Assembly (NCBI GenBank): GCA_023437365.1
Contig: JAEZGK010000015.1
Span: 200,051-264,050, forward strand
Origin: Bacillota bacterium
GTDB taxonomy: Bacteria > Bacillota > Clostridia > Lachnospirales > Lachnospiraceae
Direction of reading: 5' to 3'
DNA length: 64,000 nucleotides
The translations under genes and the position numbers were made by a program. The notes beneath the pieces are model-generated. The model saw nothing but the letters and a program-made list of their open reading frames with translations. It did not search any database and had not been told where the DNA came from. Shown here piece by piece: positions 1-8,197 of the stretch; position 1 is the first letter of the stretch; every line of letters starts with the position of its first letter.

Positions 1-280
1 TAACTAATTCGTTCGAATATAGAGTGTGTTTTTTTAGTAGAGGGTATTTTATGATAAATTGATGATAGGTTTCGTACTTTCTTTCAATTTCATTTAAGGA
101 ACTATCTTTTTTAAACAGCATTCTAGATAAACTCTTCAAATGCTCTATATAGATCCATTGGATGATGGATGATGTAAGCTGACCTGACGGAATGCTATAT
201 AGTGCCATATCAAAAAGATATTGTTTTAGCTCACAGGAAGTCATAGGAGGTGTATGTTGATTAATAAGAGTAGAAGACAT
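1..280 (-). CDS. Unknown protein, N-terminal part only (cut by window edge)
   Basis: An open frame runs on the minus strand from an ATG at 280 to the window edge, giving 93 codons with no stop. The start is chosen because AAAGGGTG lies about 6 bases upstream. An in-frame ATG at 298 is possible but lacks that site. The visible part is mixed polar and hydrophobic, with TPPMTSCELKQYLFDMALY near the start, and has no signal peptide or obvious motif. I do not recognise the family. The gene is transcribed in the same direction as the glutamate dehydrogenase gene upstream of it, with a stem-loop in between. Confidence 0.5.
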   Translation of the reverse strand, partial: MSSTLINQHTPPMTSCELKQYLFDMALYSIPSGQLTSSIIQWIYIEHLKSLSRMLFKKDSSLNEIERKYETYHQFIIKYPLLKKHTLYSNELV

Positions 281-338
281 AGATAAACACCCTTTCATTA
301 TACTCAAATTGAATTTATTGTATAATCTATAAGGAAAG

Positions 339-372
339 GAGCTCCACTCCAGTAAGATAAGGAGTGGAGCTC
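339..372 (-). terminator. Stem-loop after glutamate dehydrogenase gene
   Basis: The arms GAGCTCCACTCC (339-350) and GGAGTGGAGCTC (361-372) pair perfectly around a 10-base loop, 48 bases past the gdh stop codon. The following minus-strand sequence is pyrimidine-rich (CTTTCCTT) but has no clean U run, so termination is likely rather than certain. Confidence 0.6.
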
Positions 373-419
373 ATACATCGGAATGCCGATGTTTCTATGT
401 AAATGTTTTGACTAGGGCT

Positions 420-1679
420 TTACGGCCAGATTCCTCTGGCTTTCTTGGCATCAATAACACGTTTAATAGCGATGAGATAAGCGCCTTGCCGGAGGGAAGT
501 GTTTTTTTCTTTTGCCATTTCACATACTGATTGGAAGGAGCGAGTCATAATTGCTTCCAATTTGCTGTTTACATCTTCTCTTGTCCAATATAGTGACTGT
601 ATATTTTGAACCCATTCAAAATAGGATACGATAACACCGCCTGTATTTGCTAATATGTCGGGAACAATCGTAACACCTTTATTGGTCAATACCTCATCGG
701 CCTCCATGGTAGTGGGTCCATTGGCAGCTTCTACGATAATCTTAGCTTTGATATCATTTACGTTATCCTTATTGATTTGGTTTTCCAGAGCTGCAGGAAT
801 TAATACGGTGGTTTCTAGTTCCAGTAACTCCTTATTATTGATGACTTTTGCATCAGTAACAAAATCCTTGAGTAAATTTTTCTTGGACTTGCTGAGGTAC
901 TGATAAATACTTGGAATATCAAGACCGTTCGGATTATACAATCCGCAGGAAACATCGCTTACTGCAATGACCTTCATACCTGCTTCGTGTAATAACATTG
1001 CGGCGATGCTGCCTACATTACCCATACCTTGAACTACTAAGGAAGCCCCCTCTATCGGGATGTTTTTATAATCTAAGATACTCTTTGTTATAATACTCAC
1101 ACCATATCCTGTTGCTTCGTTTCTACCTAAAGAACCACCCAGAGAGATAGGCTTTCCGGTTACAACACCAGGTACTGCATGTCCTTTTAACATGCTATAG
1201 GTATCCATAATCCAGCCCATGATTTCAGGAGTTGTACCAACGTCAGGAGCGGGGATGTCCTGATCGGGTCCTATTAAAGGAGCAATTGCAGAAGTAAAAC
1301 GGCGAGTAATTCTTGAGAGTTCTCCACTTGACAGCTTGGATGGATCACAAATGATACCTCCTTTTCCTCCTCCATAGGGGATATTGACAACGGCACATTT
1401 AAAGGTCATCCATGCAGAGAGGGCCTTTACTTCATCCTCATTTACATTGTAATGATAGCGAATACCGCCTTTTGCAGGACCTCTTGAGGTAGAGTGTTGA
1501 ACTCGAAAACCTTCAAATACTTTTACGGTTCCATCATCCATATTGACAGGGATAGATACCTTTAATTCTCTTTCTGGATATTTTATTGCTTCATAATCAT
1601 TTTTGTCATACCCAAGCATAGTAGCTGTTTTTTCTATAATATTAAGAACTTCTGCATATGGATTATAGTCTTTTGACAT
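420..1679 (-). CDS. gdhA: Glu/Leu-type amino acid dehydrogenase, probably NAD(P)-glutamate dehydrogenase
   Basis: Cytoplasmic enzyme that interconverts glutamate with 2-oxoglutarate and ammonia. The 419-residue length is usual for hexameric GDH. Family motifs are present: K70 in AKGGIRYH, K94 in MTFKCA, K106 in GGGKGG, D146 in DIPAPDVGT, and a Rossmann segment VVQGMGNVGS near 214-223. Start ATG has GGAAGG about 8 bases upstream. It lies downstream of the enolase-like gene on the same strand, but a hairpin and one copy of the 40-bp repeat separate them, so it may have its own transcript. In amino-acid-fermenting clostridia GDH collects amino groups from transamination. That role here is inference. 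Substrate choice between Glu and branched-chain amino acids cannot be settled by eye. Confidence 0.9.
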   Translation of the reverse strand: MSKDYNPYAEVLNIIEKTATMLGYDKNDYEAIKYPERELKVSIPVNMDDGTVKVFEGFRVQHSTSRGPAKGGIRYHYNVNEDEVKALSAWMTFKCAVVNIPYGGGKGGIICDPSKLSSGELSRITRRFTSAIAPLIGPDQDIPAPDVGTTPEIMGWIMDTYSMLKGHAVPGVVTGKPISLGGSLGRNEATGYGVSIITKSILDYKNIPIEGASLVVQGMGNVGSIAAMLLHEAGMKVIAVSDVSCGLYNPNGLDIPSIYQYLSKSKKNLLKDFVTDAKVINNKELLELETTVLIPAALENQINKDNVNDIKAKIIVEAANGPTTMEADEVLTNKGVTIVPDILANTGGVIVSYFEWVQNIQSLYWTREDVNSKLEAIMTRSFQSVCEMAKEKNTSLRQGAYLIAIKRVIDAKKARGIWP

Positions 1680-1753
1680 TATGATACCTTCCTTCTGATA
1701 GATACAATTCGAATACCTATATTTCTACAGCTTATTAAATAAAGCTGTTATAG

Positions 1754-1793
1754 TTCATGACAAGAGAAAGTTCGCAAAGCGTACTTTCAATTG
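1754..1793 (-). repeat. 40-bp inverted repeat, left copy
   Basis: These 40 bases are the exact reverse complement of 11097-11136. The core is itself near-palindromic, GAAAGTTCGC AAA GCGTACTTTC with one mismatch. It lies in the gap between the enolase-like gene and gdhA. Confidence 0.93.
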
Positions 1794-1817
1794 TTTTAGA
1801 ATTTTTGTTAATAAAGC

Positions 1818-1848
1818 TGACAAGCAGTGCGCGCCTGCTGCTATGTCA
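1818..1848 (-). terminator. GC-rich stem-loop after the enolase-like gene
   Basis: TGACAAGCAG pairs with CTGCTATGTCA with one bulge around a short GCGCGC-containing loop. It begins about 60 bases past the stop of the enolase-like gene. The minus-strand continuation is AT-rich (GCTTTATTAAC) without a strict U run, so it could terminate or stabilise the upstream transcript. Confidence 0.5.
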
Positions 1849-1908
1849 ATGTCTTGTTACTCACAATCAAAATACTTGGGATACGTTGATTTTGTGAGTT
1901 GATATATA

Positions 1909-3183
1909 TTAAAATTTAATAATATCCGATATGTCCGCAAGCTTGCAGCCTGGGTTTAAATCACAAGCACGCATTAAGAAATTAAGTTTTTCAATGCGCT
2001 CACCGGATTTGGGACAGCCGTTTTTAATAAAGCCAACCTGTAAACCTACGGCCAAGTCCATTACGACATCATCAATAACACCGCCTGAGCGACCGGAAGG
2101 TACTGCCAGTAAACCATGCTCTCTTGCAAAGTAATAAGTATCCAGAGCTTCCGTTATCGTTCCTACCTGATTGGGCTTAAGGATAAAACCATCAATGGAA
2201 TTATTTTCATAGGCTTTTATCAGTCTTTCTTTATTCGTTACAATATAATCATCACCCAAAAGAATTGCTCTTGTTATCTGTTCTTTGGCTTTTTTGTAGC
2301 CATCCCAGTCATTTTCGTCGAGCATATCCTCAATAAAAATGAAATTATATTTTTCAGTAAGATGCTTCATATATGATATTAACTCATCAGAGGAGACGCG
2401 TTTCTGCTTTAAATAATAGGTGTTAGTTTTTGCATCATACATCTCGCTGGAAGCACAGTCAAAGCAGAAGCCGAACTTACCGCGATATCCACCGATATTG
2501 ATTGTTTCATTAATTATATCTAATATTTCCTCGGGGTCTTCGGTGAACGCAGCATAGCCGTAAGAATTGGCCACTTCTGGAGTTTTACCTATATACTTTG
2601 TCAGAACATTTTTTAATTCGTTGAAGGTGTTAACACTAATCTCGACTGCTTCATAAATCGTCTCTGCTTTATAAGGCATTATGATAAATTCGTTAAAGGG
2701 CTGGGTCACTGTAGCATAATGTCCGCCATTTATAACATTGAAGCTGGGTATGGGGACCGTTTTTATATTTCCTTTTGCAAGATACTCATATAAGGGTACC
2801 TTGTGAGCATTGGCAGCTGCTCTGAAGCATGCGATGGAGGTAGAGTAAATAGCGTTTCCGCCTAGGTTTTCTTTGCGAGGTGAAGCATCCAACTCAATCA
2901 TTATATTATCTAATGCACGCTGGTCGGTGACATCCTTGCCGATGAGAGCCGGAGCGATGATGCGATTCACATTATCAACTGCCTTATGAACACTAAGCCC
3001 ATGGTATTCCAGAGGGTTGTTGTCTCTTAGAACATGGGATTCGTACATTCCTACAGAGGAACCGGTAGGCGCAGAGCCTCTTCCAAGAAACCCATCCTCC
3101 GTGATTACATCGACTTCAACCATGGGACGGCATTTGCAGTCGATGGTTTGTCTGGCTCGGATAGATTTAATTTTAGAAATCAT
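1909..3183 (-). CDS. Enolase-family protein with altered active site
   Basis: 424 residues that align along the whole length of enolase: MVEVDV near 21, the loop PTGSSVG at 39-45, INGG at 151-154, FDCASSE at 241-247, IED at 284-286, GDD at 310-312, LKPNQVGTITE at 335-345. Metal ligands equivalent to yeast D246, E295 and D320 are kept (D242, E285, D311), as are the base K345 (K336), K396 (K387), E168 (E165) and R374 (R365). Residues equivalent to E211, H159 and H373 are Ser207, Tyr156 and Gly364. I infer a divergent enolase-superfamily enzyme that abstracts a proton next to a carboxylate but may not dehydrate 2-phosphoglycerate. It follows the glycerate kinase gene in one transcription unit, and AAAGGAG precedes the ATG. 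A housekeeping enolase is expected elsewhere in the genome. Confidence 0.8.
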   Translation of the reverse strand: MISKIKSIRARQTIDCKCRPMVEVDVITEDGFLGRGSAPTGSSVGMYESHVLRDNNPLEYHGLSVHKAVDNVNRIIAPALIGKDVTDQRALDNIMIELDASPRKENLGGNAIYSTSIACFRAAANAHKVPLYEYLAKGNIKTVPIPSFNVINGGHYATVTQPFNEFIIMPYKAETIYEAVEISVNTFNELKNVLTKYIGKTPEVANSYGYAAFTEDPEEILDIINETINIGGYRGKFGFCFDCASSEMYDAKTNTYYLKQKRVSSDELISYMKHLTEKYNFIFIEDMLDENDWDGYKKAKEQITRAILLGDDYIVTNKERLIKAYENNSIDGFILKPNQVGTITEALDTYYFAREHGLLAVPSGRSGGVIDDVVMDLAVGLQVGFIKNGCPKSGERIEKLNFLMRACDLNPGCKLADISDIIKF

Positions 3184-3260
3184 TGCTAATTCTCCTTTTA
3201 TTCTTACTGTTAATGATTTATATGGCTAAAATTGATCACATTGCCTTTTTAGGGAGATCC

Positions 3261-3290
3261 CTGGCAGATAGTAAGGATAGAATCTGCCAG
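3261..3290. other. Intercistronic stem-loop between glycerate kinase and enolase-like genes
   Basis: CTGGCAGAT (3261-3269) pairs with ATCTGCCAG (3282-3290). Neither side has a U run, so an RNA-processing or stability hairpin is more likely than a terminator. Confidence 0.5.
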
Positions 3291-3328
3291 GAAAGCCATA
3301 GTGAATGGATTTATATTTCTAGCTTTAG

Positions 3329-4741
3329 TTATTTGCTTGTATCAGGAATAAACAGAACATTAAAGTCACATAGATTAGTACCTGTATTACCGGTCATTAC
3401 GGTGTTCCCCAGTTGTTCTAAAGCTTCGTAGCAGGCATGTCCTCTTAAAGCATCATATAAGCTAACGCCATTATCAATAGCCTTATTCAGGGTGGTGGAA
3501 TCGGTGATACCTCCAGCTACAGGAGTGGTACCGTCAGTTCCCTCAGAGTCGATGGAAAGCATACATGCACCCTTTGTTTTGGCAGCAGCAATAGCAAAGC
3601 CTACAGTAAGTTCTTGTCCGGGTCCACCGTGTCCGGTAATTTCTTTATTATTTAAAATCTTAGTGGTTGTTTCACCGGAGCTAAGAATTACACAGGGTGG
3701 CTTAATAGGGTTGCCATAGGCCTGAATTTCACGGGCGATGGAAGCGAAAATGGTGCCTGCATCCTTACTTTCACCTTCAAGAAAGGAAGATAAAATAATT
3801 GCGGGTATGCCCATCGACTCTGAAATTTCTTTGGCATAAATACAAGAATCCGGTAAGGTGTTTAAAAGAAAATAGGTGTTATTAGGGAAAGCCTTTGGAG
3901 TCTCTCCTTCGGGACCCACATTCATAAGGTAATCCACAACGGATTTCGGAAGGCGGTCAGCTACGTCATAATCTCGTATAACGCGTCTTGCATCCTCGAG
4001 TGTAGTGCTATCCGGACCCATGGGAGTGCTTTTATACTTAGCATAGGGAATTCCGATGTCTCCGGTAGCGGGAGTTCCAACTGCGTCGCTGATACCAAAG
4101 CCAATTAATTCGGCCCCTACTGCTTCAATTCTTTTTGCCAACATACCACCGTTCATCTGAGAGATATGTCTTCGAATAGCGTTAATTTCATAAATCCCGG
4201 CACCGGATTTTAACATAACATCGGTGGTATCTATTTCATCCTGAAGGCTGATGCCTTCTACAGGGCAACTCATAAGTGCGGAGCTTCCTCCGCTAATTAC
4301 TATAATGAATAAATCATCAGGACCGGAGGCATCCACCAGTTTTAGGATTTCTTGGCAGGCAAGGTACCCGGTTTCATTAGGGAGAGGATGTCCACCGACA
4401 TAGACCTCGGTTTTGTTAAAGACATCAGTGTCTTCTAATACCTTCACGATAGCGATACCCCTAGTTAATCTGTCTCCAAGAATATCATCGATGGCTTTGG
4501 CCATATGGTTACAGGCTTTTCCTGCACCAAGAAGGTAGATGTGCCTTTTCTTAGAAAGATCCCAGCTTTTTGTTCCGATATGCAATATATCGCCATCCAT
4601 ATAAGTTATGCTTTTGATTCTTTCATAGGCATCCAAACGTTGTAAGGTTTTTTCTGTGATAGATAATACGATTTTTCTTGACTCTACATCGCCGTCAGAA
4701 ATTAATTTATTATAATTTCTTATTTTAGTGAACGGTAGCAT
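3329..4741 (-). CDS. Glycerate 2-kinase, MOFRL family
   Basis: 470 residues of the MOFRL glycerate kinase family (GckA/TtuD type), which phosphorylates D-glycerate to 2-phosphoglycerate in the cytoplasm. The N-terminal Rossmann-like domain has YLLGAGKA near 90 and the glycine-rich VISGGSSALMSCPVEG near 148. The C-terminal MOFRL domain carries GHGGPGQEL and DSEGTDGTTPVAGG. Start ATG has a strong AAAGGAGG. A near-consensus promoter lies about 70 bases upstream (TTGACA at 4838-4833, 17 bases, TATAAT at 4815-4810, minus strand). The next gene is enolase-like, and the normal product of this kinase is the normal enolase substrate, but that neighbour lacks key enolase residues. The true phosphoryl acceptor therefore deserves testing. 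Confidence 0.85.
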   Translation of the reverse strand: MLPFTKIRNYNKLISDGDVESRKIVLSITEKTLQRLDAYERIKSITYMDGDILHIGTKSWDLSKKRHIYLLGAGKACNHMAKAIDDILGDRLTRGIAIVKVLEDTDVFNKTEVYVGGHPLPNETGYLACQEILKLVDASGPDDLFIIVISGGSSALMSCPVEGISLQDEIDTTDVMLKSGAGIYEINAIRRHISQMNGGMLAKRIEAVGAELIGFGISDAVGTPATGDIGIPYAKYKSTPMGPDSTTLEDARRVIRDYDVADRLPKSVVDYLMNVGPEGETPKAFPNNTYFLLNTLPDSCIYAKEISESMGIPAIILSSFLEGESKDAGTIFASIAREIQAYGNPIKPPCVILSSGETTTKILNNKEITGHGGPGQELTVGFAIAAAKTKGACMLSIDSEGTDGTTPVAGGITDSTTLNKAIDNGVSLYDALRGHACYEALEQLGNTVMTGNTGTNLCDFNVLFIPDTSK

Positions 4742-4809
4742 TATGAAACCTCCTTTACATTGTGTCGAATTAAAACTATACAGAACATGATGTACTAAAT
4801 GGTACCTAC

Positions 4810-4838
4810 ATTATAGAACGATATTTTCTAGATGTCAA
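4810..4838 (-). promoter_or_regulatory. Promoter for glycerate kinase/enolase-like unit
   Basis: On the minus strand TTGACA (4838-4833) and TATAAT (4815-4810) are perfect sigma-A hexamers with 17-base spacing, followed by a TGTAGGTACC...GTACATCA inverted arrangement that could be an operator. Confidence 0.8.
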
Positions 4839-5324
4839 TATGAAAAACTGAATAAATTATACAAAACAAACCCAAAAATAAAGCAAATAATGATAAAAGG
4901 TCACAATAAATAAGTCCAAATCCGAGAAATATGCAATATATTACTATTGCCTGATATATTGTTTTTTCGTAAAGTAGGAGAATAATTACATTGATGGAAT
5001 TACAATGAAATTTTATCTTAAGCTGCTCAAGTGCTGATCCAAATGAATTAGGACTGTGAGCAATTGATATTTTATGCAATTTTTAAGGTGAAAATCAAGG
5101 TTTATAACAAAAGTATACCGCTTTTATGTAAATAAATACAATAGTGGTAAAATTTATAAATGATACCTGTTAAGCAATAGCAATTAATGGATATTAGATA
5201 TTGCATATTACGATAAATGGATAGAATAAAGCGGTTAAAATACGGCAATAGAGAGGAAATTAGTTAAAATGTACAATACTTCTTAGAGAAAAAATGTAAA
5301 AGTGTACAAAATGATTATATGATG

Positions 5325-5353
5325 TTGACATGAGAAATAAATTAATATATACT
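5325..5353 (+). promoter_or_regulatory. Promoter for cyclodeaminase-family/symporter unit
   Basis: TTGACA at 5325-5330, a 17-base spacer and TATACT at 5348-5353. It lies 112 bases before the start codon. TGTACA words lie on both sides and could bind a regulator. Confidence 0.8.
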
Positions 5354-5465
5354 AAATGTATCAAATGGAACATTGACCAGATAGTGCGATGTACATACTA
5401 CGATCTATTTAAAAAAGTAACGCATCTTAGTCTGACATGAATGTTTACAGGAAAGGAGTTGCTTT

Positions 5466-6593
5466 ATGAGCAAAAGAACAGATTTTTTGTATCTATCAGA
5501 ACCCGATATGATTGCAGCAGGTGTTTTGGACAGAGAGGCCTGTGTTGATGTATCGGAAGAGGTTTTCAAATTACTAAGTCAGGGAGATTATTTAATGGGA
5601 GGTAGCAATCATAACAGCCATGGTATGCCGATTGTATTTCCGAAGGAAACTAAGTTCCCTAATATGCCTGTAGCAGGGCCGGATAGAAGATTTGTTGCAA
5701 TGCCTGCATACTTAGGTGGAAGATTTGACTGCTGCGGGAACAAGTGGTATGGGTCAAATGCAGCTAACCCTTCGAAAGGACTTCCTAGATCTGTACTTAC
5801 CTTATTACTAAATGATAAGGATACTGGTGAACCTCTCAGCTTAATGTCAGCAAATCTATTAAGTGCTGCAAGAACAGGTGCTATTCCGGCTGTTGCTGCA
5901 AGATATCTGGCAAATAAGGATGCAAAGGTAATCGCTATCATAGGCTGTGGTCCGATTAACAAAGCATGCTATGAATCGATCATAACTCAGACACCTAGTG
6001 TTGAAGAAGTAATATGCTATGATATTTTTGAAGATAAAGCAGTTCAATTAGCAAATTGGGCAGCTGAGAAAAACGGAATTAAAGGAAGAGGAGTAGCTTC
6101 CCTGGAAGAAGCAATTTCCTCAGCGGATATTATTTCAATCGCTGCTTCAAGAATAAAACCTCTGTATATGGAAGAGAAATGGTTTAAAAAGGGCGCAACC
6201 GTTATGTTTACTGGTCCAGGTAAATCAGATGAAAGCTTTTGGACAAATAATAAAATCATCTATGACCATATTGGGTTACATGAAGCGTATGTTGAAGAAG
6301 CTATTGCCTCAGGAGATAAACAGACCTACTATGATGGCGTAATTGGTGGACCTATGTATCGCTTGATTGATGATGGTAAGCTTCCGGAGCTTAAGAATTC
6401 GACCGGCTTAGGTGATGTTATTCTTGGTACTAAGAAAGGAAGAGAGAGTAAAGACGATATTATAATCTTCATTGCTTGTGGTATGGCGGTATTTGATGTG
6501 GGCTGGGGATATGAGCTGTATCAAAGAGCGTTAGAGAAAGGGATCGGTACAAAACTTAATCTTTGGGAAGAACCATATCAGATGAAGAGTTAA
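5466..6593 (+). CDS. Ornithine cyclodeaminase/mu-crystallin family protein
   Basis: 375 residues of the NAD(P)-binding ornithine cyclodeaminase/mu-crystallin fold. Visible features are a substrate-side lysine in GNKWYGS (K93), AARTGAIPAVAARYLA at 135-149 with the family arginine R136, and a dinucleotide segment IIGCGPINKACYE at 158-170. Members make or open imines and enamines (ornithine cyclodeaminase, alanine and iminosuccinate reductases, SbnB). Close relatives are often labelled 'tyramine oxidase subunit B' in databases, a name I would not rely on. Strong AAAGGAG site. It is the first gene after a consensus promoter, followed by an amino acid symporter, a LarA-type racemase and a condensing enzyme. 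I infer oxidative deamination or imine reduction of the imported substrate. The substrate is unknown. Confidence 0.75.
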   Translation: MSKRTDFLYLSEPDMIAAGVLDREACVDVSEEVFKLLSQGDYLMGGSNHNSHGMPIVFPKETKFPNMPVAGPDRRFVAMPAYLGGRFDCCGNKWYGSNAANPSKGLPRSVLTLLLNDKDTGEPLSLMSANLLSAARTGAIPAVAARYLANKDAKVIAIIGCGPINKACYESIITQTPSVEEVICYDIFEDKAVQLANWAAEKNGIKGRGVASLEEAISSADIISIAASRIKPLYMEEKWFKKGATVMFTGPGKSDESFWTNNKIIYDHIGLHEAYVEEAIASGDKQTYYDGVIGGPMYRLIDDGKLPELKNSTGLGDVILGTKKGRESKDDIIIFIACGMAVFDVGWGYELYQRALEKGIGTKLNLWEEPYQMKS

Positions 6594-6712
6594 AAATGAA
6601 GAACATTAGAAAACAAGCAACAGTTAGGAAGCAACACGAGATAATTATATTCTAGGTACTATCAACATCATACATAATTTGTTATTATATCATAGTAAGG
6701 AGATGGGGTTTA

Positions 6713-8074
6713 ATGTTTCAAAAATTTGCTGACATTATGAATTTCTTATGGGGTACACCTTTGGTTCTTTTTGTAACTGCTGTTGGTATTTTTCTTACAA
6801 TAAGAATAGGATTTTTCCAGTTTACACATATTAGACATACGTTCAGAAGAACCTTTGGTATGTTTTTTGGGAAGACAAAAGAAGCACCAGAGGGTGAAGG
6901 TAATATGACACCGTTCCAGTCGCTGAGTGCTGTTAGTGCTGGTACGATTGGAGCAGGTAATATTGCTGGTATTGCATCTGCTATCGCAATCGGTGGACCG
7001 GGTGCAGCGTTCTGGATGTGGGTTATTGCACTTTTTGGTACTGCTATTAAGATGGCAGAGGTTGCTCTGGCAGTAAAATTCCGTAAAAAATCTGATAACG
7101 GTGATTTTCATGGCGGTCCCATGTATTATATCAAAGAAGGACTTAATAATTCTAAATTTTCTATAGTCCTTGCATTTATTTTTGCTATTGGTTTAACAAT
7201 ACTTGTAATTACCGATGCTTGCTTTGTACAACCTAATACTTTGGCAACCTCTCTTGAGGATGTATTTAACGTTCCGACCATCGTATCCGGTATCGCATGC
7301 TGTGTAATAGGTATCTTAGTAGTAGCCGGTGGACTCAAAGGAATAGGTACCTTCTGTGGTTGGATGGTTCCTCCGATGGTTTTAGTTTATGTTATCGGTA
7401 CATTAGGCGTTATCATTGCAAATATTGGTGCAGTGCCGGATGCCTTCATAAGTATTTTTAAATATGCCTTTGCACCCGCTCCTGCAGTTGGCGGATTTGC
7501 TGGTGCTACCGTTCAGCTGGCTATGGCACGTGGTGCAGCCCGTGGTATTTTCTCTAGCGAGTGTGGCGAGGGTACCTCCTGTACCGTTCATGCTACTGCA
7601 ATTACAGAGCATCCTGTACATCAGAGCTTATGGGGCATTATTGAAGTATTCCTTGATACTTTTTTTGTAAGTACTTTAACAGCATTAACTGTAATCGTTA
7701 GTGGTGTTATATCAACAGGCGAAACAGGCGCAGTCCTTACCTTAGAAGCATTCCGTACCACTTGGGGAAGCTTTGGTGTTATTATGCTATGTATAGCTAT
7801 TGTTTTATTCGCATTCTCTTCCTATTTGGGCTTCTTTATTGAGTGGAAGACCTGTATTGTCTATTTGTTCGGAGAAAAGAAGGCAAAATTCATTCAGTGG
7901 TTCTATTTCTTACCTCCTTTGATTTCAGCCGGACTCGAAATAGAAGTGGTTTGGACCTTGGCTGATGCATCTGTTGGATTTGTAATATTACCGAACTTGA
8001 TTGGTTTGCTAGCAGTTTCCGGTATATTTACAAAGCTGGTAAAAGATTACAAGGAAAAATGGAAATTAAGATAA
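6713..8074 (+). CDS. Sodium:alanine (AGCS) family symporter
   Basis: 453 residues, about ten hydrophobic spans, with the AGCS signature GAGNIAGIASAIAIGGPG near 81-98 and GGPMYYIKEG near 130. It imports a small neutral amino acid with Na+ across the cytoplasmic membrane. Start ATG preceded by AAGGAGATGGGG. It lies 119 bases after the cyclodeaminase-family gene with no terminator in between and is followed by a clear hairpin terminator. Context suggests it brings in the substrate of this block, perhaps alanine, glycine, serine or a hydroxylated analogue. Confidence 0.88.
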   Translation: MFQKFADIMNFLWGTPLVLFVTAVGIFLTIRIGFFQFTHIRHTFRRTFGMFFGKTKEAPEGEGNMTPFQSLSAVSAGTIGAGNIAGIASAIAIGGPGAAFWMWVIALFGTAIKMAEVALAVKFRKKSDNGDFHGGPMYYIKEGLNNSKFSIVLAFIFAIGLTILVITDACFVQPNTLATSLEDVFNVPTIVSGIACCVIGILVVAGGLKGIGTFCGWMVPPMVLVYVIGTLGVIIANIGAVPDAFISIFKYAFAPAPAVGGFAGATVQLAMARGAARGIFSSECGEGTSCTVHATAITEHPVHQSLWGIIEVFLDTFFVSTLTALTVIVSGVISTGETGAVLTLEAFRTTWGSFGVIMLCIAIVLFAFSSYLGFFIEWKTCIVYLFGEKKAKFIQWFYFLPPLISAGLEIEVVWTLADASVGFVILPNLIGLLAVSGIFTKLVKDYKEKWKLR

Positions 8075-8117
8075 TATACTAAATTGCAATGGAAGTTGTT
8101 CTTGGACAGGCTTAATT

Positions 8118-8160
8118 ATTTCTGCTTGAGGCGTACGAAAGGTACCTCTCAAGCAGAAAT
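8118..8160 (+). terminator. Hairpin terminator after symporter gene
   Basis: ATTTCTGCTTGAG pairs with CTCAAGCAGAAAT around a loop of about 17 bases. It is 44 bases past the symporter stop. The tail is only moderately U-rich, so partial read-through into the racemase gene is possible. Confidence 0.65.
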
Positions 8161-8197
8161 GATTTTGGGACTAATTCCATAGTATCTGGAGGTAATC

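Larger units (their letters stand above)
4742..5465. other. Divergent control region without a gene
   Basis: This 724-base gap separates the minus-strand kinase/enolase unit from the plus-strand cyclodeaminase unit. It contains one promoter for each direction and several TGTACA words (5270-5275, 5303-5308, 5390-5395) plus a TGTA/GTAC-rich segment at 4788-4811 just after the minus-strand promoter. The first two TGTACA words are 33 bases apart, about three helical turns. A possible 83-codon frame on the minus strand (4828-5079) has no ribosome binding site and was not accepted. Confidence 0.7.

Noticed and set aside
655..903. Frame on the plus strand inside gdhA
   Set aside because: It is antisense to a well-supported gene, with no binding site or recognisable protein.
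1806..1824. Possible Rex site near TTGTTAATAAAG
   Set aside because: The left half fits, but the right half is TGACAA at the wrong distance.
4828..5079. 83-codon hydrophobic frame on the minus strand
   Set aside because: It starts with TTG, has no ribosome binding site and overlaps the divergent promoter region including the -35 of the kinase unit.
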